The notes under the pieces: generated by a model
What the model was told of the DNA's origin: nothing
The model's database searches: none
Seen by the model: the letters and a program-made list of their open reading frames with translations, nothing else
From: Salinisphaera sp002433465
GTDB lineage: Bacteria > Pseudomonadota > Gammaproteobacteria > Nevskiales > Salinisphaeraceae
Direction: 5' to 3'
NCBI RefSeq assembly: GCF_040361435.1
Contig: NZ_APNL01000009.1
Location: 90,787-154,786, forward strand
DNA: 64,000 nt
Translations under genes and position numbers: made by a program
In this document: piece by piece, positions 37,103-45,372 of the stretch
How the letters are laid out: each line of letters starts with the position of its first letter
How positions within the stretch are numbered: the stretch's first letter is position 1

Positions 37103-37588
37103 ATGATCGATTCGCAGGAACGACCTTATCTGGAGCGCTGTCTCGCGCTTGCCGAACAGGCCCTGGAGGCCGGCGACGAACCTTTCGGCTCGGTCCTGGT
37201 GGACGGCCAGGGTCGAGTACGCGCCGAAGACCGCAACCGTATCGCCGAAGGTGCCGGCGATGCCACCCGCCACCCCGAGTTCGCCCTGGCCCGCTGGGCC
37301 GCCGAGCATATGAGCGCGGATGAACGCGCAGCGAGCACGGTCTATACCTCGGGCGAACACTGTCCGATGTGTGCAGCAGCGCACGCCTGGGTCGGCCTGG
37401 GCCGTATCGTCTATGCCAGCAGCTCGAATCAGCTGGTGGCATGGCTGACCGAACTGGGCGCCGCCAAGCCGCCGGTCACGCCCCGGCCGATTCACGAAAT
37501 CGCGCCGGACGTGCTCGTCGACGGCCCGGTGCCGGATCTGGCCGAGCGCGTCCAGGCACTGCACGCACGCCGTCACGCCGGCGGCTAG
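37103..37588 (+). CDS. Nucleoside deaminase, CMP/dCMP-type zinc fold
   Basis: 161-aa deaminase. The zinc site is HPE (in TRHPEFALARW) plus CPMC (GEHCPMCAAAHAW); the family norm is H(A/P/N)E and PCxxC, so the Pro before the first Cys is lost and the Cys pair is shifted by sequence context. It resembles guanine/cytosine-type or tRNA-adenosine-like deaminases. The substrate is uncertain. It follows nitronate monooxygenase by 61 nt. Confidence 0.85.
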   Translation: MIDSQERPYLERCLALAEQALEAGDEPFGSVLVDGQGRVRAEDRNRIAEGAGDATRHPEFALARWAAEHMSADERAASTVYTSGEHCPMCAAAHAWVGLGRIVYASSSNQLVAWLTELGAAKPPVTPRPIHEIAPDVLVDGPVPDLAERVQALHARRHAGG

Positions 37589-37609
37589 TACGCATCAGGC
37601 GAAGACGTT

Positions 37610-38410
37610 CTAGCCTTTTTCGTTGAACATCTGAATACGCCCGCCGTCGACCACCAGGTCGTGGCCGTTGACGAACCCGGCCTCGTCGCTGGCTAGAAAT
37701 ACCGCCGCGTTGGCGATATCCACGGCATAGCCCGAGCGGGGCAGCGGCGTGGCCTGGGCGAGATTGTTCGTGAGCTTGTCGAGCTTGGCAGCGTTTTCTT
37801 CCTCCGAGAGCGTTTGCGCCCGCGCCGAGCCGCCCCAGAAGATCGGCGTAGCGATGGCACCCGGGGAGATCGCGTTGACGCGGATGCCGTAGGCGCCGAG
37901 TTCCACGCTGGCGATACGGGTGAAGTGCGCGGCCGCCGCCTTGGCGCCGGAGTAGAGATAACCGCCCTGGTTGAGCCGGTGCCCGGCGATGCTGGCGTTG
38001 TTGATGATGCTGCCGCTGCCATGGTTCTTCATCACCCGCGCGGCGTGCTTGATGCCGAAGGCCACGCTGCCGGCCAGCAGGCGCATGAAATGGTCGAAGC
38101 TGGCCTCGTCGATGGTTTCGGCAGTGCTGCGCTCGCCCGCGCCGGCGTTGTTGAACAGGCAGTCGAGCCGGCCGAAGCGGTCGACCGTGGCATCGACAAG
38201 GGCCGCCATTTCGTCTTCGTTGCTGACGTCGGTTCGGGTGAAGGCGACCTTATCGCCAAGCTCGGCGGCCAGCGCTTCGCCCTTGTCCACGCTGCGCGCA
38301 GCGAGCATGAGCGTCGCGCCTTCCTCGGCGAAACGGCGAGCCGTCGCCTCGCCGATACCACTGGTGGCGCCGGTGATGATGGCAATCTTGTTTTGCAGGC
38401 GTGCAGTCAT
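37610..38410 (-). CDS. Short-chain dehydrogenase/reductase
   Basis: 266-aa SDR with NAD(P)-binding TGATSGIGEA, the structural NNAG motif, catalytic Ser in IINNASIAGH and YSGAK as the YxxxK catalytic pair. A C-terminal NGHDLVVDGG motif supports the classical SDR group. The substrate is unknown. The start at 38410 (MTARLQNKIAIIT) lies just after the terminator of the upstream TAXI gene, so it probably has its own promoter. Confidence 0.92.
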   Translation of the reverse strand: MTARLQNKIAIITGATSGIGEATARRFAEEGATLMLAARSVDKGEALAAELGDKVAFTRTDVSNEDEMAALVDATVDRFGRLDCLFNNAGAGERSTAETIDEASFDHFMRLLAGSVAFGIKHAARVMKNHGSGSIINNASIAGHRLNQGGYLYSGAKAAAAHFTRIASVELGAYGIRVNAISPGAIATPIFWGGSARAQTLSEEENAAKLDKLTNNLAQATPLPRSGYAVDIANAAVFLASDEAGFVNGHDLVVDGGRIQMFNEKG

Positions 38411-38434
38411 GTCGGTTGTTTCCTCATCGACGAC

Positions 38435-38465
38435 AAAACGCCCGCCGGTGGCACCGGACGGGCGT
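38435..38465 (-). terminator. Rho-independent terminator after the TAXI-family gene
   Basis: ACGCCCG-CCGG, loop TGGCA, CCGG-a-CGGGCGT (38438-38465), followed on the minus strand by TTTT. It is located 28 nt beyond the stop at 38493 and separates that gene from the downstream SDR gene. Confidence 0.88.
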
Positions 38466-38492
38466 TGTATCGAGCTTTTGTCGGGGTTGGCG

Positions 38493-39638
38493 TTACCGGT
38501 TTTCGAGCTCGGCCAGCGCCTGTTCACGACGTTCGCTCCAGAGCTCGGCGAACTCGTCTTCGGGCAGGTCGGAATTTTCCGCCATCATGTCGCTCCAGGC
38601 TGCGCGCAGCGCCTTCAGACGCGCCAAACGGGCCTCGTTCCACTGCGCCGAGTCCTCGCTCCACACGCCGATCTCCTTGAGATAGCGGATCGTGCCGGGA
38701 TGAAACGGCGCATCGATCGGCGGCACTGCTGCATCCTTGATCGCATAGCGCGACGCGGTGGAGGTGGCGTTCTTGTAGATATCGTAGGTTTCGTCGAGCG
38801 CCTTGGTCAGGGCATAGGCGGTGTCGTCGTCCATGTCCGCGCGCACGGTCAGCACCGGATAGCGATAGGCCATGAGCTGGGCCGGATTGTCCTTCGACAG
38901 ACCGGCGCCCTGGGTTTCCGATACCGGCTTGAACAACGGCGCAATATTGTTGAGCCGTTCCCAGCCCGCTGCGTCGTCGGGATCGAGATCGAGCCATTTG
39001 ATACCACGCGGCGATTCGGCCAGCTCGTACATCTGGCCGGTCGCAGTCACCGTGCAGGTGACGTCGGCCTTGTCCTCGGCTACCGAACTCATGGTCGCGG
39101 CATAGGTGGGAAAGGTGACCACTTCCACATCGTCACGGCTGAGCCCGGCAAAGGCGAGCATGGCATCGCACTTCAGGCTGCTTGAGGGGTTGGCGGCCGG
39201 GTAGGCTACGCGCTTGCCCTCGACATCGGCCACGGAGTCGATGTTTTCGTCGGCGGCGACTGCCATGCCGAAGGAATTGACCTTGCCCATGAGCACGCGC
39301 AGATCCTGCGGCCCGAAGCGCGGCGTAGCGAAATCGAACAGGCCCTCGGTCGCAAAGAAGGTCTCGTTGCCCAGAAAACCGATATCGGCGCGGTCGTTGA
39401 AGATCGGCTGCAGACGCCCGATCGCCGACCCCGAAGGCTGGATACGCACGCGCATGCCGTACTTGCGCCCGAAGGCATCGGCAATCGCCGAGGCCTCGGC
39501 ATAGCCGGAGGCCCCCAGGTCGTAGGACGTCCAGACCATGGTGCGCGGCATGGCCTCGGGCTGGGCCAGCGCCGCCGTGCTGGAAATCGTCGTCAGGGCC
39601 AGGCCCGCTATCAGGCAACGCGCCATTGATCGCAGCAT
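38493..39638 (-). CDS. TAXI-family TRAP transporter solute-binding protein
   Basis: 381-aa periplasmic protein with a signal peptide (cut near TAALAQ, ~residue 26). The TAXI features are ASGYAEASAIADAFGRKYG, IQPSGSAIGRLQPIFNDRADIGF and a conserved C-terminal FHPGTIRYLKEIGVW. TAXI proteins bring solutes to a fused TRAP-T membrane subunit, yet no DctM-like gene is adjacent. Ligand unknown. The transcript ends at the terminator at 38435-38465. Confidence 0.87.
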   Translation of the reverse strand: MLRSMARCLIAGLALTTISSTAALAQPEAMPRTMVWTSYDLGASGYAEASAIADAFGRKYGMRVRIQPSGSAIGRLQPIFNDRADIGFLGNETFFATEGLFDFATPRFGPQDLRVLMGKVNSFGMAVAADENIDSVADVEGKRVAYPAANPSSSLKCDAMLAFAGLSRDDVEVVTFPTYAATMSSVAEDKADVTCTVTATGQMYELAESPRGIKWLDLDPDDAAGWERLNNIAPLFKPVSETQGAGLSKDNPAQLMAYRYPVLTVRADMDDDTAYALTKALDETYDIYKNATSTASRYAIKDAAVPPIDAPFHPGTIRYLKEIGVWSEDSAQWNEARLARLKALRAAWSDMMAENSDLPEDEFAELWSERREQALAELENR

Positions 39639-39883
39639 CGGTTCTCCTCCCTTCGCTGTGGTTACGTTTTATTGGAATAACGTTTCACAGACCTTTGCAC
39701 GAAGCCGGCGCGGGCGCAATTGTCCGTTGTGCTCGCAAGGGCACGGGCTTCCTATTCGAAAGCATGCGTTACCGTCGAACACGCGTGTTTTACTGGCTTT
39801 GCAGCGCGGGACAGCGCCGAAGGCGTACGCGCCCGGTATAGCACCGGGCGCGGCTCCGCCGCGAACGATGCGCGCGAGGGGGA

Positions 39884-40537
39884 CTAGCGCGGTGCTAGCA
39901 ACACCCAGGTCTGGGCATGGATGCCCCAAAACAGCTTCACGCGCTTGAGAACGCGAAGACCGGCTTGCTCCACCTCTGACTCGAAAGCCGCCCGGGGGAT
40001 CATTTTCACCCGCACCTTCTTGCCCTTGAGTCGCATGGCGGCCCGCTTGGTCCAGTAATGCAGCGAGCCGTCATCGTAATAGGTCATCACGATCTGGCGG
40101 CCGTCGCCTGCGAGGGTCTGCAAGGCCCGCACCCGCAGTTCGGGATGATGCAGGTGCTGAAACAGGCGCACGCACAGCACCCGTTTTGCCGGCGCGGCCT
40201 TCGTTGGCAAGGGCTCGAGTACGTCGGCACGCTCGGCATGGTCTGTCGCGTCGAAGCGGTCGTGGCCGCTGTAGATATCGACCATCGCCTGCGACTGGTC
40301 CATGGCGCTGACCTTGAAGTCCATCTGCTTGAGCAACGGATAGAAACGCCCGTAGCCACAGGGCAAATCCACGATATGACCGTTGCAATCGCTATAGGCG
40401 TGGGCAAGAAGACGTTTCGCCAGCCGCTGTTCACGCCATGCCACGAGGCGCTGAAACACGCCGCTATAGCGTGTCTGTGCATAGCGCCGGCCGGCGTCGT
40501 CGCGTTTGAACGGGCGGGTGGAGTCGGCTTGTTGCAC
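39884..40537 (-). CDS. SAM-dependent methyltransferase
   Basis: 217-aa class I methyltransferase. Motif I is HIVDLPCGYGRFYPLLKQM, followed by an acidic KVSAMDQSQAMVDI (motif II) and a VRLFQHLHHPELRVRALQ stretch. The basic C-terminal segment (AMRLKGKKVRVKMIP) may bind an acidic or lipid substrate; none can be named. The start is a GTG at 40537 with a weak ribosome site. The upstream AT-rich region contains an inverted repeat at 40601-40631. Confidence 0.8.
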   Translation of the reverse strand: MQQADSTRPFKRDDAGRRYAQTRYSGVFQRLVAWREQRLAKRLLAHAYSDCNGHIVDLPCGYGRFYPLLKQMDFKVSAMDQSQAMVDIYSGHDRFDATDHAERADVLEPLPTKAAPAKRVLCVRLFQHLHHPELRVRALQTLAGDGRQIVMTYYDDGSLHYWTKRAAMRLKGKKVRVKMIPRAAFESEVEQAGLRVLKRVKLFWGIHAQTWVLLAPR

Positions 40538-41113
40538 GGTGCGTCTCAGTAGGATCCCTGAGCAGACAGTACCCGATTTCGACGCTACGAAGGCGATAGC
40601 TTGTCCAGGTTTCTAAAAGCAACCTGGACAAACCATGTCGAATGCCAACTTGGTATTTTCAAAGCATTGTTTATAGGCGTTTTTTAATTATAGCCGCACA
40701 TATCGGCAACGGCCGACCTAGCCCTTTATATGCATGCCACCTGCATTTTTTAACTTTTCCTTAACGCCGTTCGCGCGAATCCGGCCCTATCCGATACTTC
40801 ATGGATGCAGGCCACCGAATGCGCTGGAAGAGCCGGTGGCGGCGCCGGCCCTGAGCGATGCCGCCGCGTTATTAGCCCGGAACCAAAACAGCGGCCTGCA
40901 TCAGCTGTTTTCAACGCTTTCGAAAAATGCACGCCGGCACTGGCCCGTCGTTTCTTTCAATCGCTTCAAGGCCGTCGGCCGTGGCGTGCGTGCTTTCGCA
41001 AACGCGCGTTATCAACCCGAAAAATCATCTATCGAATAATCTGTTTGGGTCGGGTTAATCATGCCGGAAGGCTGGCCTGTCGATGGCGCCGCTCGTATCG
41101 TCGGCCATCGATC
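40538..41113. other. 576-nt AT-richer intergenic region
   Basis: The stretch from about 40600 to 40800 is visibly richer in A+T than the rest of the window. It contains a perfect 11-bp inverted repeat (described separately), a minus-strand TATAAT at 40690-40695 that could serve the methyltransferase, and several T-runs. An ORF at 40734-41039 (plus strand) has no recognisable features and is not called. The 3' end of the B12 operon (btuF stop 41114) also falls here; a TCGATGGC/GCCATCGA stem at 41081-41111 may help end it. Confidence 0.55.
40601..40631. repeat. Perfect 11-bp inverted repeat
   Basis: TTGTCCAGGTT (40601-40611), loop TCTAAAAGC, AACCTGGACAA (40621-40631). No T-run follows on either strand, so a terminator is less likely than an operator or a leader hairpin. 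It is positioned 64 nt upstream of the methyltransferase GTG, between that start and the candidate -10 at 40690. Confidence 0.75.
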
Positions 41114-42037
41114 TCAGTCGCCGTCGCCGCGCACCCGTTCCAGCTGTCGGCACAGCATGCTTGCGCCATCGAGCATGCGTACCGTGGCGCGCTGGATGAG
41201 ATCCGGCGGCACGAAGAACAGGTGATCGTTCTCCACCGCCTGCAGCCCGGGCCAGTCGCGCCAGTCGTCGAGCCAGTCGGGGCGTTCGTCGCCCATGCCG
41301 CTGGCCACGATGGCCTGCGGATCGCGCTCGAGCACCGATTCGATGCCGACTTTGGGCGCCAGTGATACCGCATCGGCAAAGATATTGCGCCCGCCGCACA
41401 GACGGATGACCTGACCGACGAACTGGTCGCCGGCCAGGGTCTGCAACGGCTCGTCCCAGACCTGATAAAACACGCTCACCGGCGGGCGACTGGCATAGCG
41501 CTGGCGTAGCGCTGCCAGCCGGCGGTCGAAGCGCGCGGCCGCGGCGTTGGCCGTGTCGCGCGTATCGCCAAGCGCCCCCAGGTCCCGAATTGCACGGGCG
41601 ATATCCTCGAGCCGGCGCGGCCGGTCGACATACACGGGAATACCCAGTGCCTCGAAGCGTGCGAGGGTGGCCGGATCGCCGCCCTGGCCCGAGGCCCAGG
41701 CCACCACCAGATCGGGGTTTTTCGCGAGCACCGCCTCGAGGCTGATATTGGTATAGCCGCCAACTTCGGGGATCGCCCGGGCCGCGGGCGGGTAATCGCT
41801 GTACGACACGGCGCCGACGATGCGATCGCCCAGACCGGCGCTATAGAGGTTTTCCACCAAATGCGGCGCAAGCGCGACGATACGTTTCGCCGGCGCCTCC
41901 AGGCGGACGACCTCGCCGCGAAAATCGGTGGCTGCGACCGCGGCAGCCATACTCGACGCCGACCACGACAGTCCGAACAGCAGCAGCACTGCGAGCATGC
42001 ACGCTTTGCCCTGCCGCGCGTATCGATAGATCCACAT
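41114..42037 (-). CDS. btuF: Cobalamin-binding periplasmic protein BtuF
   Basis: 307-aa ABC-transporter binding protein for corrinoids. The signal peptide runs to about residue 35 (hydrophobic AVLLLFGLSWSASSMAAA). The segments RIVALAPHLVENLYSAGLGD, YPPAARAIPEVGGYTNISLE and PDLVVAWASGQGGDP are like BtuF. The start at 42037 overlaps the cobD stop by one base (TGATG). It is the last gene of the B12 operon, although its partners btuC and btuD lie upstream. Confidence 0.9.
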   Translation of the reverse strand: MWIYRYARQGKACMLAVLLLFGLSWSASSMAAAVAATDFRGEVVRLEAPAKRIVALAPHLVENLYSAGLGDRIVGAVSYSDYPPAARAIPEVGGYTNISLEAVLAKNPDLVVAWASGQGGDPATLARFEALGIPVYVDRPRRLEDIARAIRDLGALGDTRDTANAAAARFDRRLAALRQRYASRPPVSVFYQVWDEPLQTLAGDQFVGQVIRLCGGRNIFADAVSLAPKVGIESVLERDPQAIVASGMGDERPDWLDDWRDWPGLQAVENDHLFFVPPDLIQRATVRMLDGASMLCRQLERVRGDGD

Positions 42038-43062
42038 CAGCACAGCCCTCGTATCGCAATCGTATTCAATGCCGCGTCCAGGCGCGCCGCCGCCGGGCCG
42101 CCCCCGGGCAGACCGAAACGCAGCCAACGCCCGTCATCGCCCAGCCGGGTCCATATCGCCTGTTCGGCCAGTGTCGTATGAACACGCCCCGCCCGTTCGT
42201 CGTCATCGAAAAACACGCTCGCGAACAACCCGGCGCTGGCGACGACCTGATAGGAAAAATGCCGGTCCAGTAGTTCGACCAGCGATCGTGAACTATCGAT
42301 GATGCGGCGGTGCTGGCCTGCCTGCCAGGCCCGGTCGACCAGCGCGTGGCGGCCGATCCAGCGGGCCGGATGGCTCACGCCCCAGGGCTGCAGCTGCTCG
42401 TGCAGGGCTGTCGCCGCCGGGCCGCGGCCAATCATGAAGCCCAGCCGCAGCCCGGCCAGACCGAAGAACTTGCCCAGCGAGCGCAGCACGAGCGCGTTGG
42501 CCGGCAGACCGCCGTGGTCCAGGCCGTCGTTGCAGTCGGCAAACGCGGCATCGACCAGCAACAGGCCGTTTCGTCGGCCGAGCCCATGGGCCAGCGCACA
42601 CAGGCGTTCGATATCGGCACGTTCGCCGGTGGGATTGTTCGGCGTGATGACCACGGCATGATCGAGCGTATGCGAGAGCGCAGAAAGCCCCGGCAAATCG
42701 TCGTAGGTCACGATCTCGTGCCCGGCCGCGGCCCAGGCCCGGCCATGTTCGGCATAGCCCACGGCCGGCACCCCCACACGCCCCGACCCGCGATGTGCAG
42801 CGATGGCCCGCGGCAGCTCGCGGATCGCGAACTGGCTGCCCGGCAGGGCAGTGACGGCGTCGGCCGGGGCCCGATAATAGTCGGCGGCAGCCGCGATCAG
42901 GCCATCCTCGGCCTCGGGCAGCCGTGCCCAGACGCGATCCGGCACCTCGGGCACCGGATACGACCAGGGCGCAATACCGGTGGACAGATCCAGCCACTGG
43001 TTTTCGGCGATGCCGTAGCGCCGGCTCGCCTCGCCCAGTCGACCGCCGTGATTCAACGCCAT
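42037..43062 (-). CDS. cobD: L-threonine-O-3-phosphate decarboxylase
   Basis: 341-aa PLP-dependent, aminotransferase-fold enzyme making (R)-1-amino-2-propanol phosphate, the linker of the cobalamin nucleotide loop. LRSLGKFFGLAGLRLGF holds the PLP lysine, and VITPNNPTGERADIERL is the class I/II signature. The start at 43062 (MALNHGGRLGEASRRYGI) overlaps the cbiB stop by 10 nt. The product is joined by CbiB to cobyric acid. A much longer frame upstream is antisense-like and rejected. Confidence 0.93.
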   Translation of the reverse strand: MALNHGGRLGEASRRYGIAENQWLDLSTGIAPWSYPVPEVPDRVWARLPEAEDGLIAAAADYYRAPADAVTALPGSQFAIRELPRAIAAHRGSGRVGVPAVGYAEHGRAWAAAGHEIVTYDDLPGLSALSHTLDHAVVITPNNPTGERADIERLCALAHGLGRRNGLLLVDAAFADCNDGLDHGGLPANALVLRSLGKFFGLAGLRLGFMIGRGPAATALHEQLQPWGVSHPARWIGRHALVDRAWQAGQHRRIIDSSRSLVELLDRHFSYQVVASAGLFASVFFDDDERAGRVHTTLAEQAIWTRLGDDGRWLRFGLPGGGPAAARLDAALNTIAIRGLC

Positions 43063-43979
43063 AGCCAGTCCAGCACCACGATCGCAACGACCCATAAAAC
43101 AAGGGTGCGCCCGACCAGGGCGATGGCCCGCTCGATATCGCCGCCGCCAGGGTACACACCACAGCCGAAAGCCAGCCGCTGTCGATAGACGCCGTGGTAG
43201 TAGGCGCCGCCGCCTAGCCGCACACCCAGCGCACCGGCGCCGGCACACATCACCGGCCCGGCGTTCGGGCTGGCCAGTGCCTTCGCCTGTTGCTGCCAGC
43301 AGCGCAGCGCCGGGCGCGCACGGCCGATCAGCACGAACGACAACGCGGTCAGGCGGGCGCTCGGCCAGTTGGCCAGATCGTCCGCCCGTGCGGCCGCCCA
43401 GCCAAAGCACCGATAACGCGGCGTGCGATAGCCCCACATCGCATCGAGGGTGTTGATCGCACGATGCGCGACGGCCGCCGCCACGGCGCCGGCAGGCCCG
43501 ACGACCAGCCCGCCGGCGGCGAACCAGAACAACGTTGCATGAACGCCGTCGCCGGCGTTCTCCAGCAGCGATTCGAGCGCGGCGCGACGAATCGCGGCCA
43601 CGTCCATGGGCGCCGTATCCCGACTGACCAGACAGGCCACCGCACGCCGTGCGCCGACCACGTCGCCGGCCTGTAAAGCGGTTTCAACGGCGCGCGTATG
43701 CGCCTTGAGGCTGTGCCAGGCGATACACAGCCACAGCACGACCGTCGCGGCCAGCCAGCCGGCGAGGGGCGGCAGCACCCAGACAGCCACGCCGCCGGCG
43801 ACCGCTGGCACCGCCACGAGCACAAGCCAGGCCAGCCCGCCGGCCCAGCGGCGACGCGGCAGACGACGATCCAGCGCCTCAGCCAGTCGACCAAAGCCGA
43901 CCAGCGGATGGCCGACACGCGGCTCACCCAGCAGGGCATCGAGGGCCAGGCCGCCGATCGTCGCCAGGGTCAACTCCAC
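43053..43979 (-). CDS. cbiB: Adenosylcobinamide-phosphate synthase
   Basis: 308-aa membrane enzyme (CbiB/CobD family) that attaches aminopropanol phosphate to adenosylcobyric acid. GEPRVGHPLVGFGRLAEAL, ARRAVACLVSRDT, ESLLENAGDGVHATLFWFA and NTLDAMWGYRTPRYRCFGWA are family signatures. Several membrane helices are visible. The start is a GTG at 43979 inside the end of cobS (10-nt overlap). It follows the usual order cobS-cbiB-cobD. Confidence 0.94.
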   Translation of the reverse strand: MELTLATIGGLALDALLGEPRVGHPLVGFGRLAEALDRRLPRRRWAGGLAWLVLVAVPAVAGGVAVWVLPPLAGWLAATVVLWLCIAWHSLKAHTRAVETALQAGDVVGARRAVACLVSRDTAPMDVAAIRRAALESLLENAGDGVHATLFWFAAGGLVVGPAGAVAAAVAHRAINTLDAMWGYRTPRYRCFGWAAARADDLANWPSARLTALSFVLIGRARPALRCWQQQAKALASPNAGPVMCAGAGALGVRLGGGAYYHGVYRQRLAFGCGVYPGGGDIERAIALVGRTLVLWVVAIVVLDWLWR

Positions 43980-44749
43980 GGGCCTATCCACAGGGTCGCG
44001 GCGACCAGGGCGGTCGTTTCCACCAGCTCGATCAGCGCGCCGACCACGTCGCCGGTATAGCCGCCGATACGCCGCTGCCAGAGCGCCCGCCAGAACAGCC
44101 CCACCGCGAGCGCGGCCAGCGTTGCGACAGCGCCGAGCACCAGGCCCGCGAACGCCAGGGTCAGCACGACGACTATCGCTGCCATCGCCCAGGCATCGCG
44201 ACGCGAAAGATTCAACGCCATCGTGCTGGCCAGGCCTTCGCGACGGCGGTAGCGGGTGCTGGCCATGAGCAGACTGGCCGCGGTACGGGCCAGCACGGCC
44301 ACCACCAGCAACGCAGCCCCCACCTGCGGCCATAGCGCGATCAGCGCCGCGCTCTTGAGTGCGAGCAGCAGCACCAGCGCGACCACCGCCATCGGCCCGG
44401 CGGCCGGGTCTTTCATGACGGCGAGCGTACGCGCCGGATCGCTGCGGCCGTGGCCGGCGAACAGGGCGTCCACGCAGTCGGCCAGCCCGTCGAGATGCAG
44501 CGCACCGGTGAGCACGACCCACAGCACCACTAGAAGCCCGGCGCCCAGTACGGCATCGACCGCCTGTAGTGCCGCCGCCGCGCCCGCCAGCACCGCGCCG
44601 ATGACAAGCCCGACGAGCGGATAACACAGCACCGACCGGCCGGAATCGACCGCCGGTACCGGCGTGACAATCAGCCGCCCCATCGGCAGCGTGGTGAGCA
44701 GGCCAAAAGCCAGCCACAGCGGCTGCAAGAACGCATTCACCGTGCGCAT
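43970..44749 (-). CDS. cobS: Cobalamin synthase (adenosylcobinamide-GDP ribazoletransferase)
   Basis: 259-aa integral membrane enzyme that joins AdoCbi-GDP with alpha-ribazole (phosphate) to form adenosylcobalamin (phosphate). LTGALHLDGLADCVDALF and the nearby ARTLAVMKDPAAGPMAVVAL form the family core, with helices around them. The start ATG at 44749 overlaps cobC by 13 nt. Confidence 0.95.
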   Translation of the reverse strand: MRTVNAFLQPLWLAFGLLTTLPMGRLIVTPVPAVDSGRSVLCYPLVGLVIGAVLAGAAAALQAVDAVLGAGLLVVLWVVLTGALHLDGLADCVDALFAGHGRSDPARTLAVMKDPAAGPMAVVALVLLLALKSAALIALWPQVGAALLVVAVLARTAASLLMASTRYRRREGLASTMALNLSRRDAWAMAAIVVVLTLAFAGLVLGAVATLAALAVGLFWRALWQRRIGGYTGDVVGALIELVETTALVAATLWIGPWS

Positions 44750-45372
44750 GACGAGGCCGCGCCGAAGTCGATGTTGTGGGCCACCAGCTGGGTGAAATCC
44801 CGCGCCTCGTCGTGCACCACGCGCAGCCGCGTCAGACAGGCATAGGGCACCTCGATACGGTGCATCGCGGCACCGGGCATATCGAGCAGGTCGGCCAACA
44901 GGGCACGTATCAGGCCACCGTGGGCGACCAGCACCAGATGGCGGCCGGCATGGACATGGACCGCGTCGTCGAAGGCGGCCCGGGCGCGGGCACGCAGATC
45001 GCACAGGACTTCGCCAGCCGGCGGGCCGTTGTGCTCGGGGTCGTCGAACCAGGCCTGGGCGGCGTCGGCGGCGTCGCGCCAGACCTCGGCCACCGGCCGG
45101 CCTTCCCAACGACCGAAATCGATTTCGCGCAGGCGCGCGTCGATCTCGATCGAAAGCCCGCGCGCGGCCGCCAGCCGCTCGGCAAAGAACCGACAACGGC
45201 GCAGCGGCGATGCGATGACGTGTTGCCAGCCCGGCTGCGCATCGGCCTGCGCCTGCATACGCGCCAGCCCCGCCTCGGACAGCGCCACGTCCAGGCTGCC
45301 ACGAAAGATCGGGCCGCCTTCGCATTCGCCGTGGCGCAGCAGATCGACGAGCGTTGTCGTGGCTTCAGGCAT
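44737..45372 (-). CDS. cobC: Alpha-ribazole phosphatase
   Basis: 211-aa histidine phosphatase. The catalytic RHGE is in LVDLLRHGECEGGPIFRG, and LVLVAHGGLIRALLADL carries the second His. It removes the 5'-phosphate from alpha-ribazole phosphate or adenosylcobalamin phosphate. It is located between cobT (overlap 8 nt) and cobS (overlap 13 nt), which supports this role over a generic phosphoglycerate mutase. Confidence 0.9.
   Translation of the reverse strand: MPEATTTLVDLLRHGECEGGPIFRGSLDVALSEAGLARMQAQADAQPGWQHVIASPLRRCRFFAERLAAARGLSIEIDARLREIDFGRWEGRPVAEVWRDAADAAQAWFDDPEHNGPPAGEVLCDLRARARAAFDDAVHVHAGRHLVLVAHGGLIRALLADLLDMPGAAMHRIEVPYACLTRLRVVHDEARDFTQLVAHNIDFGAASSCAR

Noticed and set aside
40734..41039. 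101-codon plus-strand frame in the AT-rich intergenic region
   Set aside because: No recognisable motif or ribosome site, and composition follows non-coding DNA; kept only as a note.
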